64,000 nt of DNA from Bittarella massiliensis (ex Durand et al. 2017) (GTDB lineage: Bacteria; Bacillota; Clostridia; Oscillospirales; Ruminococcaceae). Location of the stretch: NCBI RefSeq assembly GCF_017566145.1, contig NZ_JABFCL010000003.1:248001-312000 (forward strand), read 5' to 3'. The translations under genes and the position numbers were made by a program. The notes under the pieces were generated by a model. It ran no database searches and had not been told where the DNA came from. It saw only the letters and a list, made by a program, of their open reading frames with translations. Shown piece after piece: positions 1 to 8,888 of this stretch (the stretch's first letter is position 1; the number at the start of each line of letters is the position of its first letter).

Positions 1-190
1 TGCGGCAGGTCTCCTGACTCGGATGTCTCCCTACTCTCCAACGCGCCTTCCCAGGTTCAAAGGACCCAGTGGCGGCAGCGAAGCTGCCGTTGGATTTCGC
101 CATCCTCACAGTAGCGGCGACTGTCACGGATTTTCACCGTGTTCCCTCTTGCTCGACCCCGAAGGGGGCGACCACAACAAACCATTTTAT
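1..190 (-). ncRNA. Cobalamin riboswitch (AdoCbl class)
   Basis: Read on the minus strand, this stretch carries the conserved cobalamin aptamer blocks in order: a GGGAA...GGTGAAAATCC segment, the GCCGCTACTGT block, GCCACTGG, GGGAAGGC and the terminal GAGTCAGGAGACCTGCC. The RNA runs leftwards, so the controlled gene (typically B12 uptake or synthesis) lies beyond position 1. The aptamer end is at the window edge and the expression platform is not visible. Confidence 0.95.
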
Positions 191-202
191 TTTGATGAGA
201 CC

Positions 203-232
203 ACTATACCACGGCCCGGGCCCGCAAGTCAA
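203..232 (-). promoter_or_regulatory. SigA promoter for the cobalamin riboswitch RNA
   Basis: On the minus strand TTGACT is followed by an 18-nt spacer and TATAGT, about 10 nt before the riboswitch leader. The position fits transcription of the cobalamin leader. Confidence 0.7.
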
Positions 233-239
233 TTGGGGA

Positions 240-593
240 AGAAATTTTGCAGCGGGCGCGCGCCCGGCCGATTTTGTCCCCGGCGGGGCAGGCCGAGATG
301 GCCGTTGACGGGATAACGGCGGCGCGGCTGCAAAAAATAGGGGGGAGGAAGAGGGTTGGACCTCTTTGCAGCGTATTTGGAGCGGCCCTCTCCGGCGCAA
401 TGGAAGGGGCGGGCTGCCGCCGCAGCAAGGAGCTCCGCATCCCCTGGGGACAGGCGATGCGCTTTGTGCTGCTGGCGGCGATCATCCGCTTCAACCTGGA
501 GGGCAACCGGGGCTGCACCGCCTTTTGGCGGGGGTGGAGCCCCGCCCTGCCCCCGGCAGAGGGGGTGGGGAAAAGAGCGGGGGAGGAGAAAAA
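240..593. other. Intergenic stretch, no gene seen
   Basis: This 350-nt GC-rich stretch lies between the riboswitch promoter and the tRNA-Gly terminator. Open frames cross it in several phases, but they run through the tRNA or lack a ribosome binding site and recognisable domains. I see no RNA gene in it. Confidence 0.5.
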
Positions 594-622
594 GAAAAAA
601 GCCCCGGCGCAGGTTGCGCCGG
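594..622 (-). terminator. Terminator of tRNA-Gly
   Basis: On the minus strand a CCGGCGC/GCGCCGG stem is followed by GGC and a run of six T, directly downstream of the tRNA-Gly 3' end. Confidence 0.7.
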
Positions 623-634
623 AACCTTTTGGTT

Positions 635-708
635 TGGAGCAGGCGATGGGAATCGAACCCACAACCTCAGCTTGGGAAGCTGATGTTTTACCACTAAACT
701 ACGCCTGC
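635..708 (-). tRNA. tRNA-Gly (UCC)
   Basis: The minus strand folds as a complete tRNA: acceptor GCAGGCG pairs with CGCCTGC, the anticodon loop is CTTCCCA (anticodon TCC) in a CAGCT/AGCTG stem, and the T-loop is GGTTCGATTCC. The 3' CCA is encoded (positions 635-637). Total length is 74 nt with CCA. Confidence 0.97.
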
Positions 709-726
709 ACCTGTAAGTGCTCTACT

Positions 727-756
727 ATTATAGTACGGCTTGGCCCCAAACGTCAA
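727..756 (-). promoter_or_regulatory. SigA promoter for tRNA-Gly
   Basis: On the minus strand TTGACG, an 18-nt spacer and a perfect TATAAT lie 18 nt ahead of the tRNA 5' end, as expected for a stable RNA gene. Confidence 0.8.
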
Positions 757-886
757 GCCCCAGGCGAGAAATTGCAAAAAAATTCCCCTTTCTCCCCCTT
801 CGACAGGGCGGGGGCAATTTTTCAAAAAGGGCGTTGTGCACGGGCGGAAAAGGTGGTATTTTAAGAGGAGAAGGGGGAGGCGCGAG

Positions 887-1327
887 ATGAGAGAGGCAAG
901 GGGGGAGAAGCGGGTGTGGATTTTGTACGCGGTGTTGTCGGCGGTGTTTGCCGCCCTCACTTCGATTTTGGCCAAGGTGGGCATTGAGAAGATCGACTCC
1001 AACCTGGCCACCGCCATCCGCACGGCGGTGGTGCTGGTGATGGCCTGGGGAATCGTTTTTCTCACCGGCGCCCAGGCGGGGTTGCGGCAGATCGGCGGGC
1101 GCAGCCTGGTGTTTTTGGTGCTGTCGGGGCTGGCCACCGGGGCCTCCTGGCTGTTTTACTACAAGGCCATCCAGATGGGGGAGGTCTCCCGGGTGGTGCC
1201 CATCGACAAGTTTAGCGTGGTCATCACCATGGTGCTGGCCTTTGTGTTTTTGCACGAGAAGATCACCCTGAAGACCGCCCTGGGCGGGGTGCTGATCACG
1301 GCGGGGACCTTTGTCATGATCCTGTGA
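887..1327 (+). CDS. Half-size EamA-family membrane transporter
   Basis: This 146-residue integral membrane protein matches a single EamA (DMT superfamily) repeat. It has about five hydrophobic helices, a conserved region around SWLFYYKAIQMGEVSRVVP and the typical closing LGGVLITAGTFVMIL. Full-length EamA exporters carry two such repeats (about 300 residues), so this half-size form probably works as a dimer in the inner membrane; the substrate is not deducible. The ATG at 887 is preferred over the longer open frame because GGAGAAGGGGGAGG lies just upstream. The gene stands alone and ends at a strong terminator. Confidence 0.85.
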   Translation: MREARGEKRVWILYAVLSAVFAALTSILAKVGIEKIDSNLATAIRTAVVLVMAWGIVFLTGAQAGLRQIGGRSLVFLVLSGLATGASWLFYYKAIQMGEVSRVVPIDKFSVVITMVLAFVFLHEKITLKTALGGVLITAGTFVMIL

Positions 1328-1398
1328 CCCGGCCGGGAAAACAGGGCGGCGCTCGGCAAAGAGGGGCCGCCGGGGCCGGGCAGAGGGGCGGCGGCAGA

Positions 1399-1437
1399 AG
1401 GCGGGAGGAGGCGAAGGCTTTCTCTCCCGCCTTTTTT
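1399..1437 (+). terminator. Terminator after the EamA gene
   Basis: GGCGGGAG pairs with CTCCCGCC across a 16-nt loop and is followed by six T. Confidence 0.8.
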
Positions 1438-1560
1438 GTGTGCTGAAAAGGCGGAGGTGGGGGGATCTCCCGCTGCAAGGCGGGCTCACCGCGCTTTTGC
1501 CGGCAAGCAGTGCTGCCGGCCTTTCCCGGCGGCGGAAAACCGCCGCCCGCAGGGGATTGG

Positions 1561-1785
1561 CTATTGGCCAAAGGGGTCCCGGATTTTTTTGAGTTCCTCC
1601 CCAGTCCCCATCCAGTTTTCCATCTAGCTGCAGTCGCAGCGGAGATAGCGGATGGCGGGGATTTCCCCCATCAGGGCCATGGTCGAGGTGCAGATGTTGT
1701 TGCCGCTGGCATGGCGGCTTGGATTGTCCGGGATGCGGACAATGGTTTGTGAACCGCATTTGGGGCATCTTCCCGCACGCTTCAT
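1561..1785 (-). pseudogene. Small zinc-ribbon protein interrupted by an in-frame TAG
   Basis: From the ATG at 1785 (GGGGGAT binding site) the frame encodes 53 residues starting MKRAGRCPKCGSQTIVRIP and ending RYLRCDCS, then meets TAG at 1624-1626. The same frame continues without a gap as MENWMGTGEELKKIRDPFG to a second TAG at 1561. Clostridial zinc-ribbon proteins of this type, as I recall them, run CPKCGS...RYxCCxCGYSEEWI...LEKIKKKFG, and here the amber codon falls where the family has an aromatic residue. The Cys pairs (7/10 and 50/52) and the downstream EEW-like part are intact. It is probably a recent nonsense mutation (TAC or TAT to TAG) or a sequencing error; the 53-residue product could still be made. 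Confidence 0.7.
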
Positions 1786-1806
1786 TTTTTATCCCCCTAC
1801 TCCTTA

Positions 1807-1835
1807 TATGATAGGGCTGAATATGATAGGGCTGA
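1807..1835. repeat. Two 14-bp direct repeats upstream of the zinc-ribbon gene
   Basis: TATGATAGGGCTGA occurs twice, at 1807-1820 and 1822-1835, with a 15-bp period. The pair sits just upstream of the minus-strand ribosome binding site of the broken zinc-ribbon gene, so it may be part of its promoter or a regulator site. Confidence 0.5.
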
Positions 1836-2065
1836 CCGGCAGGGAAATGCAAGGAAAAAGGGAAAAAAGCGTATGAAGTTTGGCCTGTTTGCCCCGCCTT
1901 GCCTTGCCTTACTTTGCTCTGCACCTTCACCCGCTGTTTGCAGGGAGAAGAGAGGGGGCAAAGGGTGCCGGGCGGCGGAAAAAGAAAAACGACACCGCCA
2001 AGGCGATGCCGTTTTGGGGCAGAGGAGAGAATTTTTTGTGGGTCTCCGCTGCCCCTTCGCGGGGA

Positions 2066-2731
2066 CTAGATATTGAAGCTGGGCGGCTGCTTTTTGGCTG
2101 GGTCAAAGGACTGGCCGCCGGGGTAGGACAGGTCAAAGTAGATGCGGGAATCCACCATGGTGCCCCAGTTTTTCTGGCTGCCGGTGTCCTGAATGCGGTT
2201 GAAGGCCTCGCGGAACATGGTGTTGTGGGCCTCCTCCCGGTTGAGGAGGAAGTCGATGGTGTCCCGTACCCCCTTGTCGTCGATCTGGCGGTAGAGGTAC
2301 TGGTAGACCACCTTGGCCCGCTGCTCGGCGGCGATGTCCGAGAGGATGTCGGCCGCCAGGTCGCCGGTCTCGTTGACGTAGGCGGCCGTCCAGAGGTAGC
2401 CGGAGGCGTTGGCCAGCATGGGGGTCAGCCCGGTGAGGACGTGGGCCTCCACATTCCCCACGGCGGCGTGGGCGGCGTCCAGGTCGTGGCCGTTGAGCAG
2501 GTTGACTGCGGTGGCCACCATCTCCATGTGGCAGAGCTCCTCGGCGGCCACGTCCAAAAACAGGTCCTTGATCTCCGGGTCCTTGATGCGCATGCTCTGG
2601 GACAGGTACTGCATGGCGGCCTTCAGCTCGCCCTGGGGTCCGCCCAACTGCTCTTGCAGCATGGCGGCGTAGTTGGGGTTGGGCCTGTCCACCTTTACCT
2701 CGTGAAGCAACTTTTTCTCGTGTTTAAACAA
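2066..2731 (-). CDS. Manganese catalase (CotJC/YjqC-like)
   Basis: This 221-residue ferritin-fold protein matches the short manganese catalases of spore formers, which disproportionate hydrogen peroxide at a di-manganese centre. All five expected ligands are visible: Glu35 (GELKAA), Glu65 and His68 (EELCHME), Glu136 (AAEQRAK) and His169 (REEAHN). The start is a TTG at 2731 behind a good AAGGAGG. In Bacilli and Clostridia the closest relatives are spore-coat associated (CotJC) or general stress enzymes; no cotJA/cotJB partner lies beside it here. The gene is monocistronic, with about 90 nt separating it from the upstream enolase. Confidence 0.93.
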   Translation of the reverse strand: MFKHEKKLLHEVKVDRPNPNYAAMLQEQLGGPQGELKAAMQYLSQSMRIKDPEIKDLFLDVAAEELCHMEMVATAVNLLNGHDLDAAHAAVGNVEAHVLTGLTPMLANASGYLWTAAYVNETGDLAADILSDIAAEQRAKVVYQYLYRQIDDKGVRDTIDFLLNREEAHNTMFREAFNRIQDTGSQKNWGTMVDSRIYFDLSYPGGQSFDPAKKQPPSFNI

Positions 2732-2825
2732 CGTTTCTTCCTCCTTTGGCGCCAGGGGCGCAGCTTTTTTTAAATGGGGGGACGGCCCGCTCTGCCGGCC
2801 CCCCGCTGGCGGGAGAGAAGGGCGC

Positions 2826-4112
2826 TTAGGGGTTCAGGCGGCCAAAGGCCGCCCGGCGGCCCAGCTCCTCCTCGATGGCGAGCAGGCGGTTGTACTTGCA
2901 GACCCGCTCGCTGCGGGCGGGGGCGCCGGTCTTGATCTGCCCGGCCGAGAGGCCCACGGCGAGATCGGCGATCGAGGTGTCCTCGGTCTCGCCGCTGCGG
3001 TGGGAGAGGATGGCCCGGTAGCCGTTCTGGCGGGCCAGGGACACCGCCTCCGCCGTCTCGCTGAGGGTGCCGATCTGGTTGGGCTTGACCAGCACCGCGT
3101 TGGCGGCCCCCGCCTCAATGCCCTGGTGCAGCCGGACGGGATTGGTGACGAAGAGGTCGTCCCCCACGATCTGCACCCGGCCGCCCAGGCGGGCGGTGAG
3201 GGCGGCGAAACCGGCGAAGTCGCTCTCCCCCAGCGGGTCTTCCAGGGAGACGATGGGCCAGCGCCCGCAGAGGCCGCACCAGTACTCGGCCAGCTCCCCG
3301 GGGGTGAGGGGCTGGCCCCGCTTGGGCAGCCGGTACCCCTCGCCCTGGCTCCACTCGCTGGCCGCCGCGTCCAGGGCGATGGCCAGGTCCGCCCCCGGGC
3401 GGTAGCCGGCGGCCTCGATGGCCTGGCAGAGCAGGGCGAGGGCCTCCTCATCTCCCGGCAGGTCGGGGGCAAAGCCCCCCTCGTCCCCCACGGCGGTGGA
3501 GAGGCCCCGCTCCCGCAACAGGCGGCCCAGGCTGTGGTAGACCGCGACGCCCATCTCCATTGCCTGGGAAAACCGCTTTGCCCCCACCGGCACGATCATG
3601 AATTCCTGCACGTCCAGGTTGTTGCCGGCGTGGGCGCCGCCGTTTAGGATGTTCATCATCGGCAGGGGCAGGGTGCAGGCGGCCGCCCCGCCCAGCCAGC
3701 GGTAGAGGGGCAGTTCCCGGGCGGCAGCGGCGGCCTTGGCGCTGGCCAGGGAGAGGGCCAGAATGGCGTTGGCCCCCAGGCGGGACTTGTTCTCGGTGCC
3801 GTCGGCGTCGAGCATGGCCCGGTCCACCGCCAGCTGGTCGTCGGCGTCCAGGCCGGCGAGGGCCTGGGCCAGCGCGCCGTTGACGTGGGAGACGGCCCGG
3901 GTCACCCCCTTGCCGCCAAAGGGCTGTCCGCCGTCCCGCAGTTCCTGCGCCTCAAAGGCACCGGTGGAGGCGCCGGAGGGAACCATCGCCTCGCCCACTG
4001 CGCCGCAGCGCAGCCGCACCCGGGCGGCGACGGTGGGGTTGGCCCGGGAGTCAAAGACCTGCCGGCCGCTCACGGCGGAGATGGCGGTGGGGAAACCAGA
4101 TTTTTCATCCAT
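2826..4112 (-). CDS. eno: Enolase
   Basis: The 428-residue product is a full-length enolase, converting 2-phosphoglycerate to phosphoenolpyruvate in glycolysis. Diagnostic segments are [14 protein letters not shown] at the N-terminus, [35 protein letters not shown] and SHRSGETED, covering the Mg-binding and catalytic residues. The ATG at 4112 has an AAGGAGG site. It overlaps the stop of the upstream amidohydrolase by 8 nt, so the two are co-transcribed and probably translationally coupled. Enolase usually travels with gpmI/tpiA; pairing with an amidohydrolase is unusual and suggests this may not be the only enolase copy. Confidence 0.97.
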   Translation of the reverse strand: MDEKSGFPTAISAVSGRQVFDSRANPTVAARVRLRCGAVGEAMVPSGASTGAFEAQELRDGGQPFGGKGVTRAVSHVNGALAQALAGLDADDQLAVDRAMLDADGTENKSRLGANAILALSLASAKAAAAARELPLYRWLGGAAACTLPLPMMNILNGGAHAGNNLDVQEFMIVPVGAKRFSQAMEMGVAVYHSLGRLLRERGLSTAVGDEGGFAPDLPGDEEALALLCQAIEAAGYRPGADLAIALDAAASEWSQGEGYRLPKRGQPLTPGELAEYWCGLCGRWPIVSLEDPLGESDFAGFAALTARLGGRVQIVGDDLFVTNPVRLHQGIEAGAANAVLVKPNQIGTLSETAEAVSLARQNGYRAILSHRSGETEDTSIADLAVGLSAGQIKTGAPARSERVCKYNRLLAIEEELGRRAAFGRLNP

Positions 4113-5310
4113 TTTTTTGTCCTCCTTGCATTTTGTTCTGGCGCTCCTGCCGGTGGTCGTAGAGCACCTCGCCCCCGATGAGGGTGTAGAGGGTTTGGGT
4201 GAACACCTCCATGGGGTTGCCGGAGAAGACGGCGATGTCGGCGTCCTTCCCCGGCTCCAGGGTGCCCAGCCGGTCGTCCACCCCGCAGATGGCGGCGGCG
4301 TCGCAGGTGATGGCCCGCAGGGCCCCCATGACCCCCAGCCCCTCCCGGGCGGCGATCCCCGCGCAGATGGGCAGGTACTGGAGCAGGGAGACCGGGTGGT
4401 CGGTGGTGATGGCCACTGTCACCCCCTCGTCGGCCAGGACGCCCGCGGTCTTGAAATCGGCGTACTGCACCTCCACCTTGTTGCGAGAGGCGATGGAGGG
4501 CCCGACGATGGCGGGGAAGCCCGACTCCTTGACCTGCCGGGCGATCAGGTGGCCCTCGGTGCAGTGGTCCAGGGTGAGGCGGAGATCGAACTCCCGCGCG
4601 ATGCGGATGGCGGTGAGGATGTCGTCGGCCCGGTGCGCGTGGGCCTTGAGGGGGATCTCCCGGCGGAGCACTGGCAGCCAGCACTCCTTGCGAAAATCCT
4701 CCTCAAAGGGGTCGCCGTTTTGCCGGGCGGCCTCCTTTTTGGCCAGGTAGGCGCGGGCGGCGGTGAGCTCTTCCCGCAGCATTCCGGCAATGCTCATGCG
4801 GGTGGCCGGCATCTTGCCCTGGCCGCTGTAATTGGTCTTGGGGTTTTCGCCGAAGGCGACCTTTATGGCCGCCGGGGCCAACACCACCATCTCGTCCACG
4901 CTGCGGCCGTCGGTCTTTAAAAAGGCGAACTGGCCCCCCACCACATTGGAGCTGCCCGGGCCGATCATGGCGCCGGTGATGCCCGCCCGCACGGCGTTGT
5001 GAAAGGCCGCGTCCATGGGGTTGATGGCGTCGACGGCCCGCAGGTAGGGGGTGATGGGGTCGGTGGTCTCGTTGCAGTCGTCCCCCTGCAGGCCGGTCTT
5101 CTCCTCGCTGATGCCCAGGTGGCAGTGGGCCTCGATGATGCCCGGCAGGATCCAGCCGCCGCCGGCGTCCAGCACGGTGGCCCCCGCCCGCTCTTTTGGG
5201 GTGCAGTGGGTGTCCACCCGCAAAATTTTGCCCTCCTCAATAAGGACACAGCCGTTTTCGATGGGGCCTTCACACATGGGAAAGACCCGCCCGTTTTCAA
5301 TGATCAGCAC
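4105..5310 (-). CDS. Amidohydrolase (imidazolonepropionase-like, metal-dependent)
   Basis: This 401-residue protein has the architecture of cyclic amidohydrolases: an N-terminal beta-sandwich (IIENGRVF...GKILRVD), the first metal motif EAHCHLG, later metal/catalytic residues in [15 protein letters not shown] and ITTDHPVS, and the C-terminal sandwich around [18 protein letters not shown]. It belongs to the imidazolonepropionase-like group, several of which act on peptidic or N-acyl substrates; the substrate here is unknown. The start is GTG with a weak site. It leads the operon with enolase, overlapping it by 8 nt. Confidence 0.85.
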   Translation of the reverse strand: MLIIENGRVFPMCEGPIENGCVLIEEGKILRVDTHCTPKERAGATVLDAGGGWILPGIIEAHCHLGISEEKTGLQGDDCNETTDPITPYLRAVDAINPMDAAFHNAVRAGITGAMIGPGSSNVVGGQFAFLKTDGRSVDEMVVLAPAAIKVAFGENPKTNYSGQGKMPATRMSIAGMLREELTAARAYLAKKEAARQNGDPFEEDFRKECWLPVLRREIPLKAHAHRADDILTAIRIAREFDLRLTLDHCTEGHLIARQVKESGFPAIVGPSIASRNKVEVQYADFKTAGVLADEGVTVAITTDHPVSLLQYLPICAGIAAREGLGVMGALRAITCDAAAICGVDDRLGTLEPGKDADIAVFSGNPMEVFTQTLYTLIGGEVLYDHRQERQNKMQGGQKNG

Positions 5311-5389
5311 GCTTTCGCCGCCCTTCAGTGATTCCTTGTTTTGGCAGTATTAGCATGGCTTTTTCCCCCTCTTTTATGCGGCGCCGGCT

Positions 5390-5419
5390 GCATAAAAAGG
5401 CGGCGATGGGCGGATACTA
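5390..5419 (+). promoter_or_regulatory. Sigma-G-like forespore promoter
   Basis: GCATA (5390-5394) and GATACTA (5413-5419) are separated by 18 nt, close to the SigG consensus (G-A/C-ATA then CATACTA, 17-18 nt spacing). It lies 36 nt upstream of the Q/N-rich micro-protein. No SigA-like alternative is obvious. Confidence 0.5.
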
Positions 5420-5454
5420 ACAGCGTACTTTTGAACGGAAAGGGGGGTCAATTC

Positions 5455-5583
5455 ATGTACGAGCAGAATCAGCAGAACCAGCAGCAGAGACAGCAGCGCC
5501 AGAACCAGCAGAACCAGCAGCAGAAAAAGCAGCAGCAGAACCAGCAGAATCAGCAGAACCAGCGTCAGAACAACAACGACTAG
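5455..5583 (+). CDS. Q/N-rich micro-protein, possible spore protein
   Basis: The ATG at 5455 (GGAAAGGGGGG site) opens a 42-residue protein made almost wholly of Gln and Asn with scattered Arg and Lys, starting MYEQNQQNQQQ and ending QRQNNND. It has no hydrophobic segment or cysteine. It is built on a short NQQ repeat and reads as intrinsically disordered and basic. The composition recalls Gln/Asn-rich gamma-type small acid-soluble spore proteins, though it lacks their repeat signature. The sigma-G-like promoter upstream and a strong terminator downstream make it a self-contained unit; a forespore role is inference. Confidence 0.7.
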   Translation: MYEQNQQNQQQRQQRQNQQNQQQKKQQQNQQNQQNQRQNNND

Positions 5584-5601
5584 TGATCTGGTGATTTGAG
5601 G

Positions 5602-5655
5602 GCCGGAGCCTTGAACCGCTTTTTGTGAGGGCGGCTCAGGGCTCTGGCTGTTTTT
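5602..5655 (+). terminator. Terminator of the Q/N-rich gene
   Basis: GCCGGAGCC...ACCGC pairs with GCGG...GGCTCTGGC, an interrupted stem of about 17 pairs, followed by TGTTTTT. Confidence 0.7.
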
Positions 5656-5733
5656 GCGCTATTTTTTGGGGGGCGGTGGGGTATGTAGGGGGGCGAGGGC
5701 CCGCCCCCCTGACGGCCTGTCTTTGCCGCCGGG

Positions 5734-7149
5734 TCAGTTGAGTTTGAGCACCTGTCCGGGGTAGATGAGGCGGGGGTTTTGCAGTTCGTTGATTCCCGCG
5801 AGGCGGTTGACGGTGGTGCCGAAGCGGGTGGCGATGGACCAGAGGGTGTCCCCCCGCTGCACGGTGTAGGTGATGGCCCCGCTGCTGGCGGCGCTCGCCT
5901 GGCCGGCGGAGATTTGCAGCACCTGCCCGGGGTAGATGAGGCTGGGGTTTTGAATGCCGTTTTCGGCGGCGATCGATGAGACGGTGGTGTCAAAGCGGGT
6001 GGCGATGGACCAGAGGGTGTCCCCCCGCCGCACAGTATAGGTGGCGGCGGACACAGAGGAGCGGTCGACCGCCGCACCGGAGGAGGCGGCCCCTACCCGA
6101 AGAACCTGCCCGGGGTAGATGAGACTGGGATTTTGGATGCCGTTTTCAGCGGCAAGGGCCGAGACGGTGGTGCCAAAGCGGCGGGCGATGGCCCAAAGGG
6201 TGTCCCCTCGCCGCACGGTGTAGGTGATGGGCCCGCCGGAGGCGCCGACGGTGCCGCTGCCGGCATGGCCGGGCAGGCGCAGCACCTGCCCGGGATAGAT
6301 GAGGCTGGGGTTTTGGATGCCGTTGAGGGAGGCCAGCCTCCCCACAGTGGTGCCGAAGCGACGGGCGATGGACCAGAGGGTATCTCCCCGCTGCACGGTA
6401 TAGCTGCCGCCGGCGGACACCGGCGCAGGGGCGGCGACGGGGGGCAGAGGGTCGCTGTCGCTGCGCAGCAGGGCCTGGGTGAAGCGGTCCAGGTCCACCC
6501 GGCCGGAGATGCCGGGCAGCTGGCCGTCGTCGGCGTACTGCCAACCGGCCCAGCTGGACCAGGCATTTCCGGCGCTGGGCTGGTCGACCCCGTACGCGGC
6601 GACCCACAGGGGGTAGGAGGAGAAGCGGCTGTCGAAGACGTCTCGGGCGTTGGAGGCGTCGGCATAGATGGCGCAGGGGTTGCCGGTGACCGCCTCCAGT
6701 TCCTCTAGAAAGGCCAGGCCGACGTCGCCGATCTCCCCCCGGCTCAAGGAGCCAAAGGCCTCAAAGTCCATGGCCAGCAGGCAGTCCGGCTGGGTGCCGC
6801 CCGCCAGCGAGGCGAAGAAGCGGGCCTCCTGCCGGGCCTGGTCGGCGGTGCGGGCGGTCACGTAGTGGTAGAGCCCCACCAGCAGCCCCGCGTCCTTGGC
6901 GCGGCGGTAGTTTTGCCGGTAGAGGGGGTCCTGGTAGTCGCCCCCCACCCCGGCGCGGATATAGACCATCTCGACGCCGGCGGCGCGGACGGCGGAAAAG
7001 TCGATGTCTCCCTGCCACTCGCTCACGTCAATGCCGCGGTATTCCCGGCCGGGGGCCGGGTCCAGGGCAAAGGCGGGCAGCGCGCAGCCCAGACAGAGCA
7101 GGGCGGCGAGCAGGGCGACAGCCCATTTGCGAAAAGGGCGGTCAAACAC
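5734..7149 (-). CDS. Secreted GH25 lysozyme with four LysM repeats
   Basis: The GTG at 7149, behind GGGAGGG, opens a 471-residue precursor with a signal peptide ([23 protein letters not shown]). A glycoside hydrolase family 25 muramidase domain follows, starting [14 protein letters not shown] and containing the [10 protein letters not shown] acidic pair, over about residues 35-235. Four LysM peptidoglycan-binding repeats then run to the C-terminus, each beginning YTV(Q/R)RGDTLW and ending [11 protein letters not shown]. The protein should cleave glycan strands in its own or a neighbour's wall, or in the spore cortex. The LysM units are nearly identical at DNA level, so copy number may vary. 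An ATG at 7197 is a weaker start choice. Confidence 0.93.
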   Translation of the reverse strand: MFDRPFRKWAVALLAALLCLGCALPAFALDPAPGREYRGIDVSEWQGDIDFSAVRAAGVEMVYIRAGVGGDYQDPLYRQNYRRAKDAGLLVGLYHYVTARTADQARQEARFFASLAGGTQPDCLLAMDFEAFGSLSRGEIGDVGLAFLEELEAVTGNPCAIYADASNARDVFDSRFSSYPLWVAAYGVDQPSAGNAWSSWAGWQYADDGQLPGISGRVDLDRFTQALLRSDSDPLPPVAAPAPVSAGGSYTVQRGDTLWSIARRFGTTVGRLASLNGIQNPSLIYPGQVLRLPGHAGSGTVGASGGPITYTVRRGDTLWAIARRFGTTVSALAAENGIQNPSLIYPGQVLRVGAASSGAAVDRSSVSAATYTVRRGDTLWSIATRFDTTVSSIAAENGIQNPSLIYPGQVLQISAGQASAASSGAITYTVQRGDTLWSIATRFGTTVNRLAGINELQNPRLIYPGQVLKLN

Positions 7150-7266
7150 GGTTGATCCCTCCCATTTGGTGTAAGGTGAGGTGCGCAGTCGGCGCACACC
7201 ACCAGGTTATGAGCGGAGGGGGAGGGGGGTGTTTGGAGGGGAAAAAGGGAAGCCTTTTTGAAATAG

Positions 7267-7312
7267 AAAAGCGGGGGGCCGGATGGAAAAGTCCGTCCGG
7301 CCCCCCGCTTTT
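7267..7312 (-). terminator. Bidirectional terminator below thiW
   Basis: AAAAGCGGGGGGCCGGA pairs perfectly with TCCGGCCCCCCGCTTTT over a 12-nt loop. It ends the leftward thiW transcript. Confidence 0.85.
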
Positions 7313-7355
7313 GCGACGGGTACAGGCAAAGAGAGAAAATGGGTTTGCGGGGCCT

Positions 7356-7871
7356 TTAGCCCTCTACGCCCTTTTGCAGCCGGGCGAGCACCCCCGCGCG
7401 CTGTAGAGCGCCGATGAGCAAAACGGCAATGACGGTCCCCCCCAGACTGGAGATGCCAAAGGGGAGGACGTAGGCAAACAGGGCCGTTTCCTTGGCCATG
7501 ACGAGGGTGGCCATTGGATAGGCGGCCAGCGCACCCAATAGGCCGGTGCCGACCAGTTCGCCCAAATAGGCCAGGGAGAGCTTTTGACCGGCTCGGTAGA
7601 GCAGGCCGCAGAGCAGGGCGCCGCACATGCTGCCGGGAAAGGCGAGAAGGCTGCCGGTGCCCAGCATTACCCGCACCAGGCTGGTGCAAAAGGCCATGCC
7701 GGCCCCGTACCAGGGACCGAGAAAAACGCCGGCGAGGATGTTGACCAGGTGCTGCACGGGAAAGCACTTGGAGGCCCCCACCGGGATGGAGAGGGGAGAG
7801 CAGACGACGGCGACAGCCACCAACAGCCCGGCCAGGGCCAATTTGCGGATGTGGGAGTGGGACGATTGCAA
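7356..7871 (-). CDS. thiW: ThiW-family ECF transporter S component (thiamine precursor uptake)
   Basis: The protein is a small substrate-binding membrane subunit with about five to six helices and the S-component hallmark stretch KCFPVQHLVNILAGVFLGP, typical of ThiW. ThiW is thought to capture a thiazole precursor of thiamine and work with a shared energising ECF module (EcfA/A'/T) encoded elsewhere. I chose the TTG at 7871 (171 residues), preceded by AAAGGAAG, because the longer open frame runs back through the TPP riboswitch. Control by the TPP riboswitch just upstream strongly supports the call. The C-terminus ends with the usual short polar tail. Confidence 0.88.
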   Translation of the reverse strand: MQSSHSHIRKLALAGLLVAVAVVCSPLSIPVGASKCFPVQHLVNILAGVFLGPWYGAGMAFCTSLVRVMLGTGSLLAFPGSMCGALLCGLLYRAGQKLSLAYLGELVGTGLLGALAAYPMATLVMAKETALFAYVLPFGISSLGGTVIAVLLIGALQRAGVLARLQKGVEG

Positions 7872-7944
7872 GAGAAAGACTTCCTTTCCGGGTAAAATAG
7901 AGATGGAGCGGGCCAAGCAGGACCCGCCCCATCTGGGCTGCGGC

Positions 7945-8032
7945 GTATTCCCTGCGTTGGCATTGTCCAAATCAGGTTTAGGGTCGGCGCCGCGCCAGCG
8001 CCCTCTCAGCCCACTGCGGTGAGCTCCCCGTT
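7945..8032 (-). ncRNA. TPP (THI-box) riboswitch
   Basis: On the minus strand the aptamer reads GGGGAGC, GCTGAGAGGG, GACCC, AACCTGATTTGGACAATGCC and CAACGCAGGGAA in canonical order. A GC-rich hairpin at about 7905-7928 with a T-rich tail follows and could be the OFF-state terminator before thiW. Confidence 0.95.
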
Positions 8033-8042
8033 TGCTGCCTTT

Positions 8043-8071
8043 ATTATAGAAGTGGTTGGAACAAAAAGCAA
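8043..8071 (-). promoter_or_regulatory. SigA promoter for the TPP riboswitch-thiW transcript
   Basis: On the minus strand TTGCTT, a 17-nt spacer and TATAAT precede the riboswitch by about 10 nt. Confidence 0.75.
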
Positions 8072-8139
8072 GGAGCAGGGCCCGATCATTTGAAAAGCAA
8101 GGAGAAAAAGGCAGAATTCCCAATGGAAAAGGAAAGAGA

Positions 8140-8721
8140 AATACGGCCGGTGAAGGATTGCCAAACAAGTTGGACAGAAAGGGAAGCAAGAGATTTACGG
8201 GGGGAGAGCCAGGAAAGAGACATCATCGGTCTATTGAGCACATTTGGTGCACAGTGAGCTGAGCAGCAAAGCCGTTGAGGGAAGAGAAGCGGTGGGAGTC
8301 GTAGAAACGCCTTTGGCCCTTGCGGTGACTGTGCCAATCTTGCTGTTGTGACGCGGAGTATAGGGACGGATGAGCTTGAGGCGGATACCGAACTTAGCGG
8401 CGGTGGTTTTGAACAAAGCAGACACATCTTTTTTGGAGTAAAGAAATGGTTGGTAACCTCGAAACAGTAGTCGGTCTGGAGGCATTCCATAGTAATTCCC
8501 TGGCATTTGTATCATTTGGCCGGATATTTTAGGAAGCCAACGAAAGAGTAAGTGAACTGCTTGTCAGCGGTCTGTAGGACCGATACGCCAGAATCTTCAC
8601 CATTATATCTCACTGCGCTTTCTAGAAGTAAGGTATAAGAGCTATATTTATTGTATTTCATGCAGGCGCGGCTTTTGCTATACTTCTCGGCATATTTTAT
8701 CAGAGATTGACGGTATGCCAC
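8140..8721 (-). pseudogene. Decayed DDE transposase (IS481/IS3-like)
   Basis: Three collinear minus-strand fragments add up to parts of one transposase. The N-terminal piece (8512-8721) carries YRQSLIKYAEKYSKSRACMK, the usual helix-turn-helix start of these enzymes. A middle piece (frame of 8086-8490) has CLQTDYCFEVTNHFFTPKK, matching the family QTDNGFEFTN motif of the catalytic core. The next frame has IRLKLIRPYTPRHNSKI (family: IRPYTPRHNGKVERSHR), and the first frame returns with NRPMMSLSWLSP (family: NNFPMRPLGWLSP). The region between the N-terminal part and the second Asp is deleted. It cannot be active. It marks the left edge of the AT-rich glycan island. Confidence 0.8.
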
Positions 8722-8888
8722 GCCTTTCGTTGTGCTTTGCTCATGAACGATGTGGCCTTCTCTCGGTCTGGTTAGGTATAGTAGCTCGGTTTTAGACGTG
8801 AGGGCTGCTTTCTTTATTGCCGTTGTTTTAATTGTCCAATATGTATGGTGTTCCTACAGTTGGCAGCTGGCGAAAAGCTCGGCGACTA

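Noticed and set aside
247..864. 205-codon plus-strand open frame over the tRNA-Gly region
   Set aside because: It runs through tRNA-Gly and its promoter, lacks a ribosome binding site and has no domain.
1880..2773. 297-codon plus-strand frame opposite the Mn catalase
   Set aside because: It is the antisense shadow of a clear catalase gene, with valine- and glycine-rich composition typical of such shadows.
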